DNA of 64,000 nt from Pseudoips prasinana (GCA_951640165.1 OX621251.1:30404893-30468892), one strand, 5' to 3'. Shown: positions 44,404 through 55,983, numbered from the stretch's first letter. Numbers and translations are program-made. Notes: generated by a model not told the origin, from the letters alone.

Positions 44404-44600
44404 TCATCCCAGACGGGGCAGAGCCAGTACTATTGCAATAGTGTGGCCAACAGACAACTGATAAAATACATGTTTATTGTTAAATACATACAAATTATAG
44501 ATAAAGTGAACCCAGGTACGGAACTAATAATCGCGCTAATCGAACAAATATTTGTCCCGAGTGTGGATCGAACCCACACCAGTATTATAGTTAGCAGTCA
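44404..44600 (-). mobile_element. tRNA-derived SINE, third family
   Basis: The complement has box B GTGGGTTCGATCCACACTCG, then GGACAAATATTTGTTCGATT, a body with AATCAT-poor linker, ATCAGTTGTCTGTTGGCCAC, and CTGGCTCTGCCCCGTCTGGG at the 3' side. A fragment of the same type lies at 383-480. Confidence 0.65.
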
Positions 44601-45412
44601 GGAATATTAAAATTAACCATTAGAGGCCAATATTAAAATTAAATTTAAAATTATCGTGTATTTTGACACGGGTACTCATATTGTTAGATGCATACATATA
44701 TTTATTTTTATTTAGTATGCTATGTTTAGCAGAGAGATCGGGCTCCCCAGATATAGACAACAAGTTCAGGCCTACTTTTTAAATGAAATTACTGGAAGAA
44801 GGATCGTAACGCTTTCGACGTAAACGTTTACCCCTAATTGGAAATACTTTTTCTCTTGCTTGTTTCCTCCGTTTTTTCACCTATTTTGAAATGCTTATGC
44901 AAGATAATAACCTGGCAATAGATTTTATTGTCGTTCCTCACTGGCCTAGTGAGACGTGATTCCAACATAATAATCTGGCGAAGTCAATAAAGAGGCGTTT
45001 TCGTAACAAGCACTCAAAATGGAGACAATTGAATTAATGATTTCATCTCTGTCTCACAACATATTAAAATAATAACGACACAGCGTGTAAAAATTATGGA
45101 AATTTGGTCATAATAATAACATTGATGATTGAATAAAAAAAAAAAAAAAATCATTCCTGTAGCATTAAACTTCATTACGTTATGTAGTTTAGGTTAGGAG
45201 CTAATTTCTCATCTGAAAACATATGCCGTTCAGCACTTTCTCCCATATTGAGTAAACCAGATTTCGTTCAGATGCTAATATCAGGATATGGCTTAAAGGT
45301 ATTTACAAAACTCAATACTGTGGAACTTATTTTGTGAGTAGATGGTGCCCAAACGAAGGAATACCATTGGCAATTAAATAATAATATTAATAAAAAAAAA
45401 AAAAAAAAAATA
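44601..45412. other. No gene seen; poly(A) runs
   Basis: Non-coding with A runs at about 45132-45150 and 45392-45409. They may mark ends of retroposed copies, but no body is recognised in front of them. Confidence 0.4.
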
Positions 45413-45602
45413 TTGACATGTCTAATCACGTTGTCGACTGCACAACGAATACAGATAAACTGTATTTATAACAAGATTCCTGATCAAATTAAGGTACTTC
45501 CAATGGTCCGATTCAAAGAGGCTTTACGCAAATGGCTAACTGAGATTTCTTTCTGTACAGTAAAGGAATTCGTACAGTGCAAAAAAAAAAAAAAAAAAAA
45601 AG
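45413..45602 (+). pseudogene. LINE reverse transcriptase C-terminal fragment with poly(A) tail
   Basis: The frame contains YNKIPDQIKVLPMVRFKEAL and RKWLTEISFCTVKEFVQ, the C-terminal tail of CR1/Jockey-group LINE ORF2 (consensus YNKLP...I..L....FK..L...L....FYSV.EF). It then runs into about 21 A residues (45582-45602), a typical LINE end. Everything upstream of the tail region is truncated. Confidence 0.7.
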
Positions 45603-45726
45603 AAAACAAAGCAGAAATAGACAAATATATAGATATATATAGTACCTGTTGTGCTACCAATGTTCTTACATTCACTTCTAAAACCATATTTATTTGCAAA
45701 TAAATCGTTGACCTTGACTTTATTAT

Positions 45727-47100
45727 AATGTATATTTGAAAGAGTCGTGAAGTGATTACGACCGAATACTAATACCATACCAATATAATTATTGAACCGT
45801 AATGCGATTACGGTCATTTACTCACATATGTATTTTATCTGAAGCAGATTAGTAGCCTAAACTGTCGTCTAAAATGTATATTTTAAAGAGTCGTGATGCG
45901 ATTACGACCGAATATACGAATACCATACCAATATAATGATTGAACCGTGATGCGATTACGGTCATTTACTCACATATGTATTTTATCTGATGCAGATTAG
46001 TAGCCTTAACTGGCGTCTAAAAATGTATATTTTAAAGAGTCGTGATGCGATTACGACCGAATATACGAATACCATACCAATATAATTATTGAACCGTGAT
46101 GCAATTACGGTCATTTACCCACATATGTATTTTATCTGATGCAGATTAGTAGCCTTAACTGGCGTCTAAAATGTATATTTTAAAGAGTCGTGATGCGATT
46201 ACGACGAACGAATTTACGAATATACGAATACCATACCAATATTTATTCCACATAAATGTATTTTTTTTACGGAATAAATGAATTTTGATTTATAATTATT
46301 GAACCGTGATGCGTTTACGGTAATTTACTCACATTTATATTGTATTTGATGCAGATAATGAATCGGAGCAATCATTTTCATCAAATCAGCGAATAAGCTC
46401 CGTCGAATCGATACCGTTGGTCAAGGTTAATACCCATAAAATTAAAGCGTCATGATTAGATTACCGAATATACGAATACAATACCAATATTATTTCTGAA
46501 CCGTGATGCGATTATGGTCACTTACTCGCATAATAATACGTATTTTTTCTTATAAAGATAATGTATCTGAACATTCATATTTATTAAATCAGGGAATACG
46601 CTCCGCCGCATCGTTGGTCAAAGCTAATCCGGATATTATTAAAGAGTTGCGAGGCGATTACAGCCGAATATACGATCACCATATCAATATTATTTCTGAA
46701 CCGTGAAGTGAATTCGGTCACTTACATATATATTTTTCTTATGCAGATAATGTATCTGAGCATACATTTTCATTAAATTTTGGAATACGCGTCGTATTGA
46801 TACTGTTGTTCAAGACATATAAAGAGTCGTAATTCGATTATGACCGAATATACAAACACAATACCAATATAAATAATTGAACCATGGTGCGATTACGGTT
46901 ACTTACTCGCATAATAATATGTATTTTTCTGATGCATATAATGTATTTGAGCATTCATTTTCATTAAATTTTGGAATACGTTCCGTCGTATCGTTGGTCA
47001 AGGCTAATACCCATAAAATTAAGGAGCCGTGATTCGATTACGACCGAATATACAAACGCCGAATAATGCATGTGAGCATTCATTTTTAGCTAATTAGGTT
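45727..47100. repeat. Tandem repeat array, about 148-bp units changing into longer units
   Basis: AATGTATATTTTAAAGAGTC-type starts occur at 45727, 45873, 46022 and 46170 (spacings 146, 149, 148). Each unit contains GTCGTGATGCGATTACGACC and GAACCGTGATGCGATTACGG. From about 46260 the unit gains an extra block (CAATCATTTTCATCAAATCA..., GAATACGCTCCGTCG..., TCGTTGGTCAAGGCTAATAC) and repeats about four times with more divergence. In one frame the longer unit is coding-like (DNVSEHSYLLNQGIRSAASL, VKANPDIIKELRGDYSRIYD, open at 46503-46706). It directly precedes a tyrosine-recombinase fragment. Confidence 0.8.
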
Positions 47101-47125
47101 ATACGCTCCATTGTCGCCGAATAAT

Positions 47126-47772
47126 ATTGACCCGATTACTCATACTCTTGATAATGTTGTCGCTACGCACGATCCTACCGCTGATATTGCTACCCCGACC
47201 ACATAATCTAATAAAGATGAACTCTCAGCATATGAGCTTTGGTCGCAGGCCCTTTGGGATGCCTTAAGTGTATCCAAAATTAAAGTTGAAATTTTTAAAC
47301 CCAAGATAAGAGACGTTGTGTCAAATATTACAAATAACGATTCCAATATTTAAAATTCTTGAAAGCGAGGCCTCAATCGCATCTAATTCTTTTATCACAA
47401 TGAGAAGGAGATATGCCCAGGGAAATCCCTGATAGCATACATAGAACTAATAGGACCGTTAAAAGACACGTCTAATGCCAAAAAGTTAATTCTGACCACT
47501 AAAAAATTATACCACAACGCAACCGCGTCTTCAATCAGATGCGGTATCCTGCAAGTATTGCAAGAGAGCGGATATTGACGCAAGAATATACTCTGCGCAT
47601 AGCTCTCGCCACGCAGAGACGTCCGTGGATGCGTTTCCATTGAAGTGACTAGGAAGGCTGCAGGATGGTCATGAAATTCCCACGTATTTAGTAAATTTTA
47701 TGACAGATCTAAATAATGATCCTGTATTTAAAAGTGCCAGTTTATTACTGTTAAGTATAGTTAAAAATGATT
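47126..47772 (+). pseudogene. Decayed tyrosine-recombinase retroelement fragment (DIRS-like)
   Basis: Segments in three frames line up with the C-terminal catalytic domain of DIRS/Ngaro-type tyrosine recombinases. 47429-47567: LIAYIELIGPLKDTSNAKKL, LILTTKKLYHNATASSIR, LQVLQESGY. 47571-47633: DIDARIYSAHSSRHAETSVD, containing the HxxR catalytic pair as HSSR. 47633-47705: VSIEVTRKAAGWS, a TGA, then NSHVFSKFYDR with the candidate nucleophile tyrosine. Two frameshifts and stops make it inactive. Upstream (47126-47352) a coding-like stretch DELSAYELWSQALWDALSVS and KIKVEIFKPKIRDVVSN ends at a stop; its identity is unknown, possibly the gag-like part. No RT seen. Confidence 0.65.
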
Positions 47773-47875
47773 AAGTTAATTAGATAAAGCAAATTATTAC
47801 ATGTAACAATTCGTTTTTGGGTATTGGTTCAATACTCTTACTAAAGATTTCCCTAAAGCTCTAAACATCTACTGT

Positions 47876-48298
47876 GTAATATGAAAATCTCGAGGATGCA
47901 GCAACGAAATATAATTGAAGGTTAAACAAACTTACCTTAAGTGAAGTTTGACCATAATTATATGAGTCGCTGCATCCGAAGAGATTTTCGATCCCTCCCG
48001 CCCTTAAAGTATTCTTGTGAATACTTTCTTCCCGTTATTTGTTTTTAATGCTTTGCCTTTAGTGAAATCTTAAGTAGATACTGAGGACTCTGAAAAGAAT
48101 GAAGTTTTTCCAGCCGGCCACGTGGCACGCAGAGGCGCCATTTTGTCTTTTTTAATGTGGCAAGCTCTAAAAAAGTGTTCGATGTCCAGCACATTGAAGA
48201 GTGTACTACTGTGTAATATGAAAATCTCTTCGGATGCAGCGACTCATATAATTATGGTCAAACTTCACTTAAGGTAAGTTTGTTTAACCTTCAATTAT
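47876..48298. mobile_element. Long-TIR element plus truncated sister end
   Basis: The main unit 47911-48298 has TIRs of about 80 bp: ATAATTGAAGGTTAAACAAA...GCATCC at the left and the complement at the right (GTTTGTTTAACCTTCAATTAT). The interior includes AGCCGGCCACGTGGCACGC and GGCGCCATTTTGTCTTTTTT. 47876-47910 (TACTGTGTAATATGAAAATC...) is a terminal piece of another copy. The partial copy at 43009-43230 is inverted. No transposase frame; class unassigned. Confidence 0.7.
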
Positions 48299-48491
48299 CA
48301 TGCAAACATTTTAAAATGTTATTCCTAAACTTATTGTTAAAGTCAATTTGACACATATGTCACTGTCAAATCACAAAATGATTACAACACAATTTACTGG
48401 AATAAGTAATTTTACATTCACATTACATAATATAGATATTAATAACTAATTACATTGCAGAAGAAACGTTAATATACACATATTGACGTTA

Positions 48492-48727
48492 TTGGCGTGG
48501 TTGATAAGATACTTGACTTTCACGCCGCAAGTCGTGGGTTCGATTCCCACCCAGGACAAATATTGCGGGCATGAACATGTCTGACCTGAGTCTAAGTGTA
48601 ATTATCTATATAAGTATGTATTTACAAAAGAATAGTAGTATATGTAATATATCAGTTGTTTTTCCATAGTACAAGCTGTGCTTAGTTTGGGATCGGATGG
48701 CAGTGCGTTAATAATGTCCAGGACATT
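48492..48727 (+). mobile_element. tRNA-derived SINE, full length
   Basis: Head TTGGCGTGGTTGATAAGATA, box B GTGGGTTCGATTCCCACCC, body AACATGTCTGACCTGAGTCT, AAGAATAGTAGTATATGTAA, tail AGCTGTGCTTAGTTTGGGAT and terminus GTCCAGGACATT. Small deletions relative to the copy at 20768. Confidence 0.82.
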
Positions 48728-48751
48728 AATATTATTAATACATACATAGAT

Positions 48752-48976
48752 TCACGCCCGTTTCCCAGAGGGGTAGGCGGATACAACGGATTTCCATTTG
48801 TCACGATCTTTGCACACCTCTTTTGCCTCGATTACTGTCATTATATTCTTCATACATGCTCGCCGGTTTAGGGTACTTCTGACCTGCCCTTTCTTGAGAA
48901 CGTCTTCGATTTGGTCAGAGAATGTTTGACGAGGTCTTCCCCTTCCGGTTGTCCCATTCACATTATTAATAAACAT
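48752..48976 (-). pseudogene. LINE ORF C-terminal fragment
   Basis: A 74-codon minus-strand frame: [68 protein letters not shown]. This is the C-terminal end of a lepidopteran endonuclease-reverse transcriptase, as also seen (shorter) at 40355-40462. The catalytic domains are missing; the apparent start is arbitrary. Confidence 0.65.
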
Positions 48977-49383
48977 TTTAATAGATTATATTAAAAAAGT
49001 GGGTAATTTTAAATTCTTCTAGTGTCCCAATCTGCTCTGGCTCCAGTTATTACCGAGAATATATATTACGTAAAATTGTACAAAGAGAACAATTTTGACA
49101 CAATGAATATGATAAAGTTACGGAGCACGCTGCTGTGTACATTACTACAAATCGTATTGTATCGACTATTCACTCCCAATAAGTTTATGGCACTATATTT
49201 TATGGTTGCAACCCGAAATGTCACTTTGCTGGCATTTTATAGTATACCTACTCTTACTCCAATATGGTAGCATTGGCTTGGTTATTGCCGTATGATATGT
49301 TTTTTGATGATATTTTTGCTTTTCGTCTAATTTGGCCAAGTGTTTTAATGATAGCCACATTTTATGTCGTTATGTGAAACTGG
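48977..49383. other. No gene seen
   Basis: The frame at 49022-49270 has no recognised domain; composition is compatible with chance. Confidence 0.35.
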
Positions 49384-49694
49384 CTAGGCTGTGCTCCGCG
49401 ATTTTACCCGCGTTAAACTTTAGAAATTATCACAGCTCCTCCCCCGTAGGTGATAGCGTGATAATATGTACCCTATATGTTGACCCAACCTCTTAATAAT
49501 ATTCATGCAAAATTAGAAGTAAATCCATGCTGTACTTTTCGAGTTTAGCCCGGACATACATAGATAAACAGACATAAATTCTAAAAACTATATTTTTGGC
49601 TTCGATATCGATTGTAGATTACGCCCCAAGTATCCTTTAAAAATATATTCAATGTACAGTTTTGACTTCCCTACGATTTTATTATATGTATAGA
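49384..49694 (-). mobile_element. Helitron-like element, long subfamily
   Basis: The complement ends CTAG at 49384-49387 and begins TC at 49693-49694; internal landmarks as at 21401. The 5' flank is T (49695) on the plus strand; the base left of CTAG is G rather than A, probably mutated. Confidence 0.78.
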
Positions 49695-50114
49695 TGTTAC
49701 TGATTGGTCAAATTCGTATTGGGAATTTACATACATATGATTATGACTTAGTGTCTATCTTACCCCAAGACACTTAATATTATTAAGTTCTAGTAAAAAG
49801 GCACTTCGGGTGGTATACAAATAATATGTGTTAAGCTAATAACGATGAAGCCCGACGGGGTTAGTTGTTTGAACGTTTGTATCTATGTTATACTCGTATA
49901 ATTTATGTTTTTTATCTCTTAACTGCTTTTCGTAACCTCCTTTGTCAAAACTCCTCAATTGAATAGATATATAATATTTTGTATGTATAGTATATTATTA
50001 TAGTATAGTATTATTAGTATTTAAAATATAAGTATGTTTATGTAAATTGTATATAAGTACATAGCGTTGAATATTTGTACACTTACAGCTACTGCCTTTT
50101 CTAACTTACTGTTT

Positions 50115-50252
50115 TCCTTGCCCACCCAACGGTTGTCTGGAAGAGATTGCTACAAAGCAATAAGACCGCCGATTGTACCTGTATTTGCGTATTTGTAAGA
50201 CATGTATTGTTTCTTTTGGTGCAATAAAGTGTACTCTATCTATCTATCTTTG
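50115..50252 (+). repeat. LINE 3' UTR end with (CTAT)n tail
   Basis: TTGCCCACCCAACGGTTGTC, TGGAAGAGATTGCTACAAAG, CAATAAGACCGCC and the terminus TTGGTGCAATAAAGTGTACT followed by (CTAT)n. This is a familiar lepidopteran LINE 3' UTR, recognised from memory. The ORF is truncated away. Confidence 0.55.
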
Positions 50253-50394
50253 TAAACAATTATAGGAACCAACTCAATGCAATTTTCTATCTAAAAATCC
50301 ATTCAGGTACCTTTACAACAGTTGAAATGATATTTTTTTTAAAGTCAGTGACCGCCCAAGTGAAACTTTTGACTCGGTTTACTTTATAAATATA

Positions 50395-50516
50395 TAATTG
50401 ACGGACACAACGTACATCCAGACTTAGAACAACTATACTACAGGCGAATACTAGCCCTGCGCGGGAAATGAACCTGAGACACCGTTGCGAGGCGACTGTC
50501 TTAACTGCTGGGCCAC
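50395..50516 (-). repeat. Second-family tRNA SINE, diverged
   Basis: The complement has GTGGCCCAGCAGTTAAGACA, CAGTCGCCTCGCAACG, a degraded box B (AGGTTCATTTCCCGCGC) and GTCTGGATGTACGTTGTGTC. Confidence 0.65.
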
Positions 50517-50999
50517 AGATATGTCTAATTCAAATTTTAAATAACATTTCCTTAAATCATTTGAAACATGATCATTTGAAGACACTCACGATTCCCTAAG
50601 TTTAGGGAAAATCAGAAAACAAATACAGAAATGCGCGCAGACCACGATTTCGAAATGTAATTTTCTGCTACATCATACTTTGATCTGTGACAAACTGACA
50701 AACAAACCAAAGTATGTGTGTATGCCCTAGTCTCCGATAAGGCTGGCCACTATGACCGAAGTTCATTCAAAAGCTTAAAATAATAAGTAAAAAAAACAAA
50801 TTAACACCTTTAAATATATAAGTTTCCCAAATAAGCATAACTTTAACATTTCCCATAATGGAGAAAAGATTCAGATAAGCCAAAAATGTATTAAAATTAT
50901 AATATTAAACGAAGTAATGATTTGTATGCTAATAAATTATTATGCTAAAAAAAATAAAAATATTTATGTTTTGAATTTTTTAAACTTTCGCGATTTGGC

Positions 51000-52420
51000 A
51001 CGGATCGACCCGTGACCACGGCTGGTGCAATCCATGCCGAAACGTCGGGTAACCAAGGTAATGATTTGCCTATATCTTTATCGCGATTGAGACCCGTGTC
51101 CACAGTATATAAAAATATTTATGCTTTATATTTAAATCGAGGTCCCTGTGTATCCCATAATATTTATATGTACATGCCCTTATATTATGGTATCCCTATT
51201 TCTACTACCTGACCACCTTTCTCCTAATACATACATAGATGACGCAATATGCGGTGTGGTTTCGTTACGATGGCGAAGCAGATGTGATCCGTTTGAAATC
51301 CGAGTCGGAGATTGAGTTCTTCGGCCTACAAGTGTATCATTTGTTGCATATTGTTTAAAAAGCCCTAAGTCTTATATCTGTACTATAACATAAACTTTGA
51401 TCAGCTAGGAGTTAAGTTTCAGGTGGAGATTGAGTTGATTAGATGACCCACTAGCCTGAAGTTCTTTGGATTCAACTCCAAGCCAGTTCCTAATCTTAAA
51501 GTTAATCAGATGATACAAAAAATATATTCTATAAGCGTTTTAGTTTCAGTTCCTTAGCTTTAAAGATGCATTGAGGCATTTTACCCACGTCAGTAACCTT
51601 CTTGAGTCGAGGTTCGAACCTCAAAGGGAGCCGTGTGACACGAGGATCCTAGTTTGTAGTCTAATTGGTGACTTGAGCCCCCGTTCGCTTCTATTGTCTG
51701 GGGAAGCAATGGAAGCCTCCTAGGCTAACTGTAACCATCGTGTAAAAAATGGTTCATTTTGTATAAAGAGTCAAACATTTAATTTAATTAATAATCAAGA
51801 AATTGTTCATTTTCATATAGTTTTATGGAATATGGCTTGTCATATGGCAATTTTAGTGCCTATCTTTGTAAAGTATCAGTTACAAAAAGAAACTAGCCAA
51901 TTACAAAGGGAACTAATATGTAATTATGTTCTTTTGTCTTTTAGACTATTGATTGATATATGTACCTATATGTCTCGTACCTGACTACCTTTCTCCCAGT
52001 ATAAATGGATGATGCAATACGTGGTATCGTTGCGTTATATGACACCGCATGGCGTAGTAGTTTCGCAATTACTAATACTACGCTATGAGCTAGCATTTTT
52101 ATGTTCTAATTGTTCATAAAGATAGCTGCCTAAAAAATTTGGAACAGCAAAATGGTACGGAATTCAAACAGCTTCCAAGCTAACTGATTTAGGAGTGGTA
52201 TCTTTCTAAATTACCAAGTGTCAGTTAAAACGTATAAATATATCAATCCTACATAGATATACGTTAAACTGTAAGTAAGTTCATTTCGCGTTCGCGTCAA
52301 AATAATCATCCGCACCGTTGTCGGGGAACGTGCCTAGTAGGTGTCTAGAAGGTTCTTTGACTCTAATTAAAAGCCAGCCTTCAATGGCCAAGTTTTCTTT
52401 AATTACTTGATAAATTTACT
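51000..52420. repeat. Block of diverged repeats with two related subunits
   Basis: 51014-51075 carries GTGACCACGGCTGGTGCAAT and CCGAAACGTCGGGTAACCAA, a common lepidopteran repeat. 51205-51290 and 51985-52060 share CTGACCACCTTTCTCC / CTGACTACCTTTCTCC followed by GATGACGCAATATGCGGT / GATGATGCAATACGTGGT. Further down, 51450-51495 and 52340-52375 share GAAG(G)TTCTTTG and AAGCCAG. 51690-51735 repeats a GGAAGCAATG-AAGCCTCCTA block seen at 4895-4915. No coding frame. Confidence 0.45.
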
Positions 52421-53231
52421 AATAATAAATATTATAATAATAATAAATTACTTGATTACTCTAAAGATACTTAAAATGTGGAATGTTTTTGAATAATTAG
52501 GAAGTTTAATAATTATTTTTTTTTACTTTTGGACCTTGTTGCAATGTTGCGAGTATACCAAATGTAGTTACGAAAATAATTAATTAAGTCCGCCAGCAGG
52601 ATTTTTACTCGGTTTTTTTAAATAGCCCTCCGCATCAATTATCTTCTTATATCTACCAAAATCCTAACAACATGCTAACAAAACTATTTTATAATATTTG
52701 TTTTTATACTAACTTGTTGAAAAACTAACCAATAAATTAGGTACTAAGAAATATGATCGAAATAAAAACCTAGTTCAAAATGTTCTGCCATTGGTTAACG
52801 GTTCCAGAATACCAGCAGTATCGCCACGCTGTATAGCAATGCTTATTACTGTGCAAAATATATGCCGACATTATACTTAGTTATATTTTAACATGGCTGC
52901 AATAAGGCTCTGCACACACAAGTAACACCACTCGTGCTAAGGAGCAACACACATTACTATTGATATAGCTCCTACAAGGTGTAATGCTAAGTAAACGCTA
53001 TGCATAAGGTATGCACTTTCGTTTTCTTTATTTATTTAAACCTATGGCGCGAGGAATGTCAAATAACCTGACCTCGAGTACTTATCATATACTTATGCGT
53101 CGGCGCATATGATATGATTATAGTTCTACGTGAGGTGGTATGGATTGTCAAGTTTTATCTGTGACAGTGACATTTGGTAGATTATTCGCGAGTGACGGAT
53201 GGTAGGTGTGATACAACCTTTTTATTATTTA
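52421..53231. other. No gene seen
   Basis: AT-rich; 52824-52843 matches the GCCACGCTGGATCGCAATG-type repeat noted inside the SINE at 31.2 kb. Confidence 0.4.
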
Positions 53232-53671
53232 CTAGCTGTTCCGGCAGACTATGTCCTGCCCACAAAAATAAAAGATCCTGGAATCCGAACTAATCAAAAT
53301 AATTGTTATGTTTCCTTACTTTTTACAAAACATCCCAATTTACTACAACACATTTCAAACTTGACACTGACACGGATGCGCAAAACGTGCGAGCCAATGC
53401 TCCCGAAAAGACCGAGAGAAGAAAAAAAATAAAAATTGTGCTCATAACATAATTTGTAATGATAATTCAATGATTATGAAATATGTAATACATTTTGTAT
53501 GGAACTATAAAAGGTTGAGAAAAATATTTATGTTCATAAATTATTTTTGGTTGACTTTTTTCGATGTTCTGATAGTTAATAAAATGATAGTAAATAAAAA
53601 TAAAATCGGTCCCTGCGTTCTAGAGTTATGGCTGATATTAATAACCCGACAGTTTAATGTATATATATGGA
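53232..53671 (-). mobile_element. Helitron-like element, 440 bp, third subfamily
   Basis: The complement runs from TCCATATATATACATTAAAC to GCCGGAACAGCTAG, with plus-strand flanks A (53231) and T (53672). Internal AATATCAGCCATAACTCTAG and AACGCAGGGACCGATTTTAT are common in lepidopteran Helitron-like repeats. Two open frames on the plus strand overlap it and are fortuitous. Confidence 0.7.
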
Positions 53672-54578
53672 TTTTGGAGATTGGAGTGTTATAATAGTGT
53701 CCTCCTGGTCAAATTTCGGCTATAGCGGTCAGTCTTTATGGGGACTAGCCCTCTGCGCGGGATTTATTATGGTGCACAAGTGGGTGTGCAAACACAGGTA
53801 TACTTTTTATTCCTTCGCTTTTACGATCCTATGTGACAGATACCTTACATGACCGGTCATTTACTGTCAATACAGTCAATTTGACTCAAATATTAATGTC
53901 TATTCTCAACTACCACTCAATTATTTTTTTATTTGGGTACCCAATTTATATGCAAGTTTAAATGAAGCAACGTTTTATTTTGTATTATATCATGAGAGGA
54001 TAAGACGACATCAAAGGCGATGCGACGACGTTGCCATTTTGTCCTAAATGCACGCATGATTAGAAATGTAAAATGATTAACACTATATAATAATAATTAA
54101 GAAGTTGTAGACTTTTATCAACGACAAAAACTTAAAAGGTACTACAATATTACTCAAATCAAATTGACTGAAAATGACCATTTGTGACAGTTAATGACCA
54201 CTTTTGACCAATTTGACCGTAAATGACAGTCAGTCTAATTCAGTCCCTTTAGTCATTACAACACTACGCAGGACCCATTAGCTGCAGTTATACACGCTAC
54301 TGCTAGGCCAACGAGGCAGTCATTCATTACAATTTGTGCAATTAAAACTACTTACGTAAAATTATCAGATTTAATCTGCAATTTAGTTTTTCGTCAGTTA
54401 TATAAAGTAGTTGTATTAATGATACCTATCACTATTGTTAAAGTTCTTATAAATGTAATTTTAAAACCTATCTATATTTAATTCAGGCTAGACTAGAGTC
54501 GCGCTTTAATTCGATTACCGGATCCGGATTCGCGAATTAGGTCCAGAGATTTTGGTCGAGTAAGAAAACAAAATTTGG
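53672..54578. other. No gene seen
   Basis: Around 54150-54240 the motifs TGACCATTTGTGACAG, AATGACCACTTTTGACC and TTTGACCGTAAATGACAG repeat loosely (TGAC-rich minisatellite-like). Nothing coding. Confidence 0.4.
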
Positions 54579-54655
54579 ACCGGCAATTGTGGAGATCTTT
54601 GGGGGAGGCCTTTGTCCAGCAGTGGACGTCTTTCGGCTGATATGATGATGATGAA
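54579..54655 (+). pseudogene. RTE LINE 3' stub
   Basis: GACCGGCAATTGTGGAGATC, GGGGGAGGCCTTTGTCCAGC and ATATGATGATGATGA: the last ~20 codons (ending QQWTSFG) and tail of the same RTE family as 60729-61447. Very strongly 5'-truncated. Confidence 0.8.
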
Positions 54656-54774
54656 GAAAACAAAAAACATTTTGGATGGGGCCAACTAGTTACCTAAACA
54701 CGTGTATAAATATAATCCCGACTACAATACATTTTTACTTACTTACTTTTTGTATGCTAGTGACTACGCTAGTG

Positions 54775-54980
54775 TCAGAGTTGTTCAAGCCACCCAATTA
54801 GTCTTTAGTAGCTATTGAGCCATGTAGTAGCTAAAGGCCAGTAGGCCTTTAACATGGCTCAATAGCTACTAAAAACTACAACCGGGACCGACAGCTTAAC
54901 GTGCCTTCCCTATGCCTGACACGACCGTAAATTAAACCACTTTGTCGGTCACCAATCTATGAACTAATCACTAACGGATG
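54775..54980. repeat. Interspersed repeat with internal palindrome
   Basis: Same motif order as 27955-28130 (AGAGTTGTTCAAGCCACCC ... CGGGACCGACAGCTTAACGT ... ACCAATC). Inside, TTTAGTAGCTATTGAGCCAT (54812-54831) pairs with its complement at 54853-54875, a hairpin not present in the other copy. Confidence 0.55.
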
Positions 54981-55669
54981 AGAGAGTAAGGCTGAGACTT
55001 TACTTAGACAGAAGTTAATGCATGTAACGACATTACAATTGGTTTTTTGACTTTGTCTGTCTTAGTTTATGCTAAGCATAATCTTAACGTCAAAAAGTCT
55101 ATTAATACCGAATCAAAGTATAAGCTTAGCATACAATTAGCAAAGTTTTACGTAAGTAAAGTTTGAGCAAAGTCTAAGTACGCTCTATAGATCTCAGCCT
55201 AAGTGCCGTTATACGCCAATAAGGCTTTTAAAACATAAATTATAAAGTTGAAAATCCCACAACAGCTATACCACTTTAGCCAGATATTAGGGACAATATT
55301 AGCTCTGCTGTAGTTAGTCTTTTGCCCTTATAAAATATTTCACTATCAAATGAATGAAACAGGAATCCCTCGTCCTGAGACCGTTTCGCTCTCTACGCAT
55401 ACGAGTGAAAAAGAAAACGATACTAAAATCTACAAAATCAAGACTGTGTACTGTTTTAGACACTGTCTTTTATGTATAACTTTTTTTTTATATTTCGTTG
55501 CCAGATAATGATTGATTGAATGATTGTCTCCAGATCTGATTGCCAGATATTTATTTTCGGCAGTTTGAAATAGGCTTTATTATTGATTTTTGGAAGGTAA
55601 AAACTTGTTTAAATATAGATTTATCTGCGAAAATTAATCGCTCGGGCAGAGTCATGGCAGACGTCTTTA
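54981..55669. other. No gene seen
   Basis: 55382-55422 (GAGACCGTTTCGCTCTCTAC...CGAGTGAAAAAGAAAACG) resembles 17987-18030, suggesting another small repeat family. No coding frame. Confidence 0.35.
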
Positions 55670-55983
55670 TCTATACAAATAAATAAAATTGGAGTGTCTG
55701 TTTGTAATATTGAAATAACCGGTTTTTACTACATTAATATGAATATATATACGGTACATACACCAAAATAATTTTTTTTACAATTTTTGTCTGTCTGTCT
55801 GTCTGTTTGTTCCGGCTAATCTCTGAAATGGCTGGACCGATTTTGACAGGACTTTTATTGGCAGGTAGCTGATGTAATAAGGAGTAACTTTGGCTACTTT
55901 TATTTTAGAAAAAGTCTTTTATTTTACAAAAAAAAAACTAAATAAACTAATTAACACGCGGACGAAGTCGCGGGCACAGCTAG
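55670..55983 (+). mobile_element. Helitron-like element
   Basis: Begins TCTATACAAATAAATAAAAT and ends GGGCACAGCTAG, with the subterminal hairpin GCGGACGAAGTCGC. Flanks are A-side T (55669 reads A) and T (55984). Internal TCTGTCTGTCTGTCTG and GAAATGGCTGGACCGATTTT are family landmarks. Confidence 0.8.

Noticed and set aside
53199..53694. Small genes at 53.2-53.7 kb
   Set aside because: Their frames fall within the Helitron-like element 53232-53671, which has no coding function.
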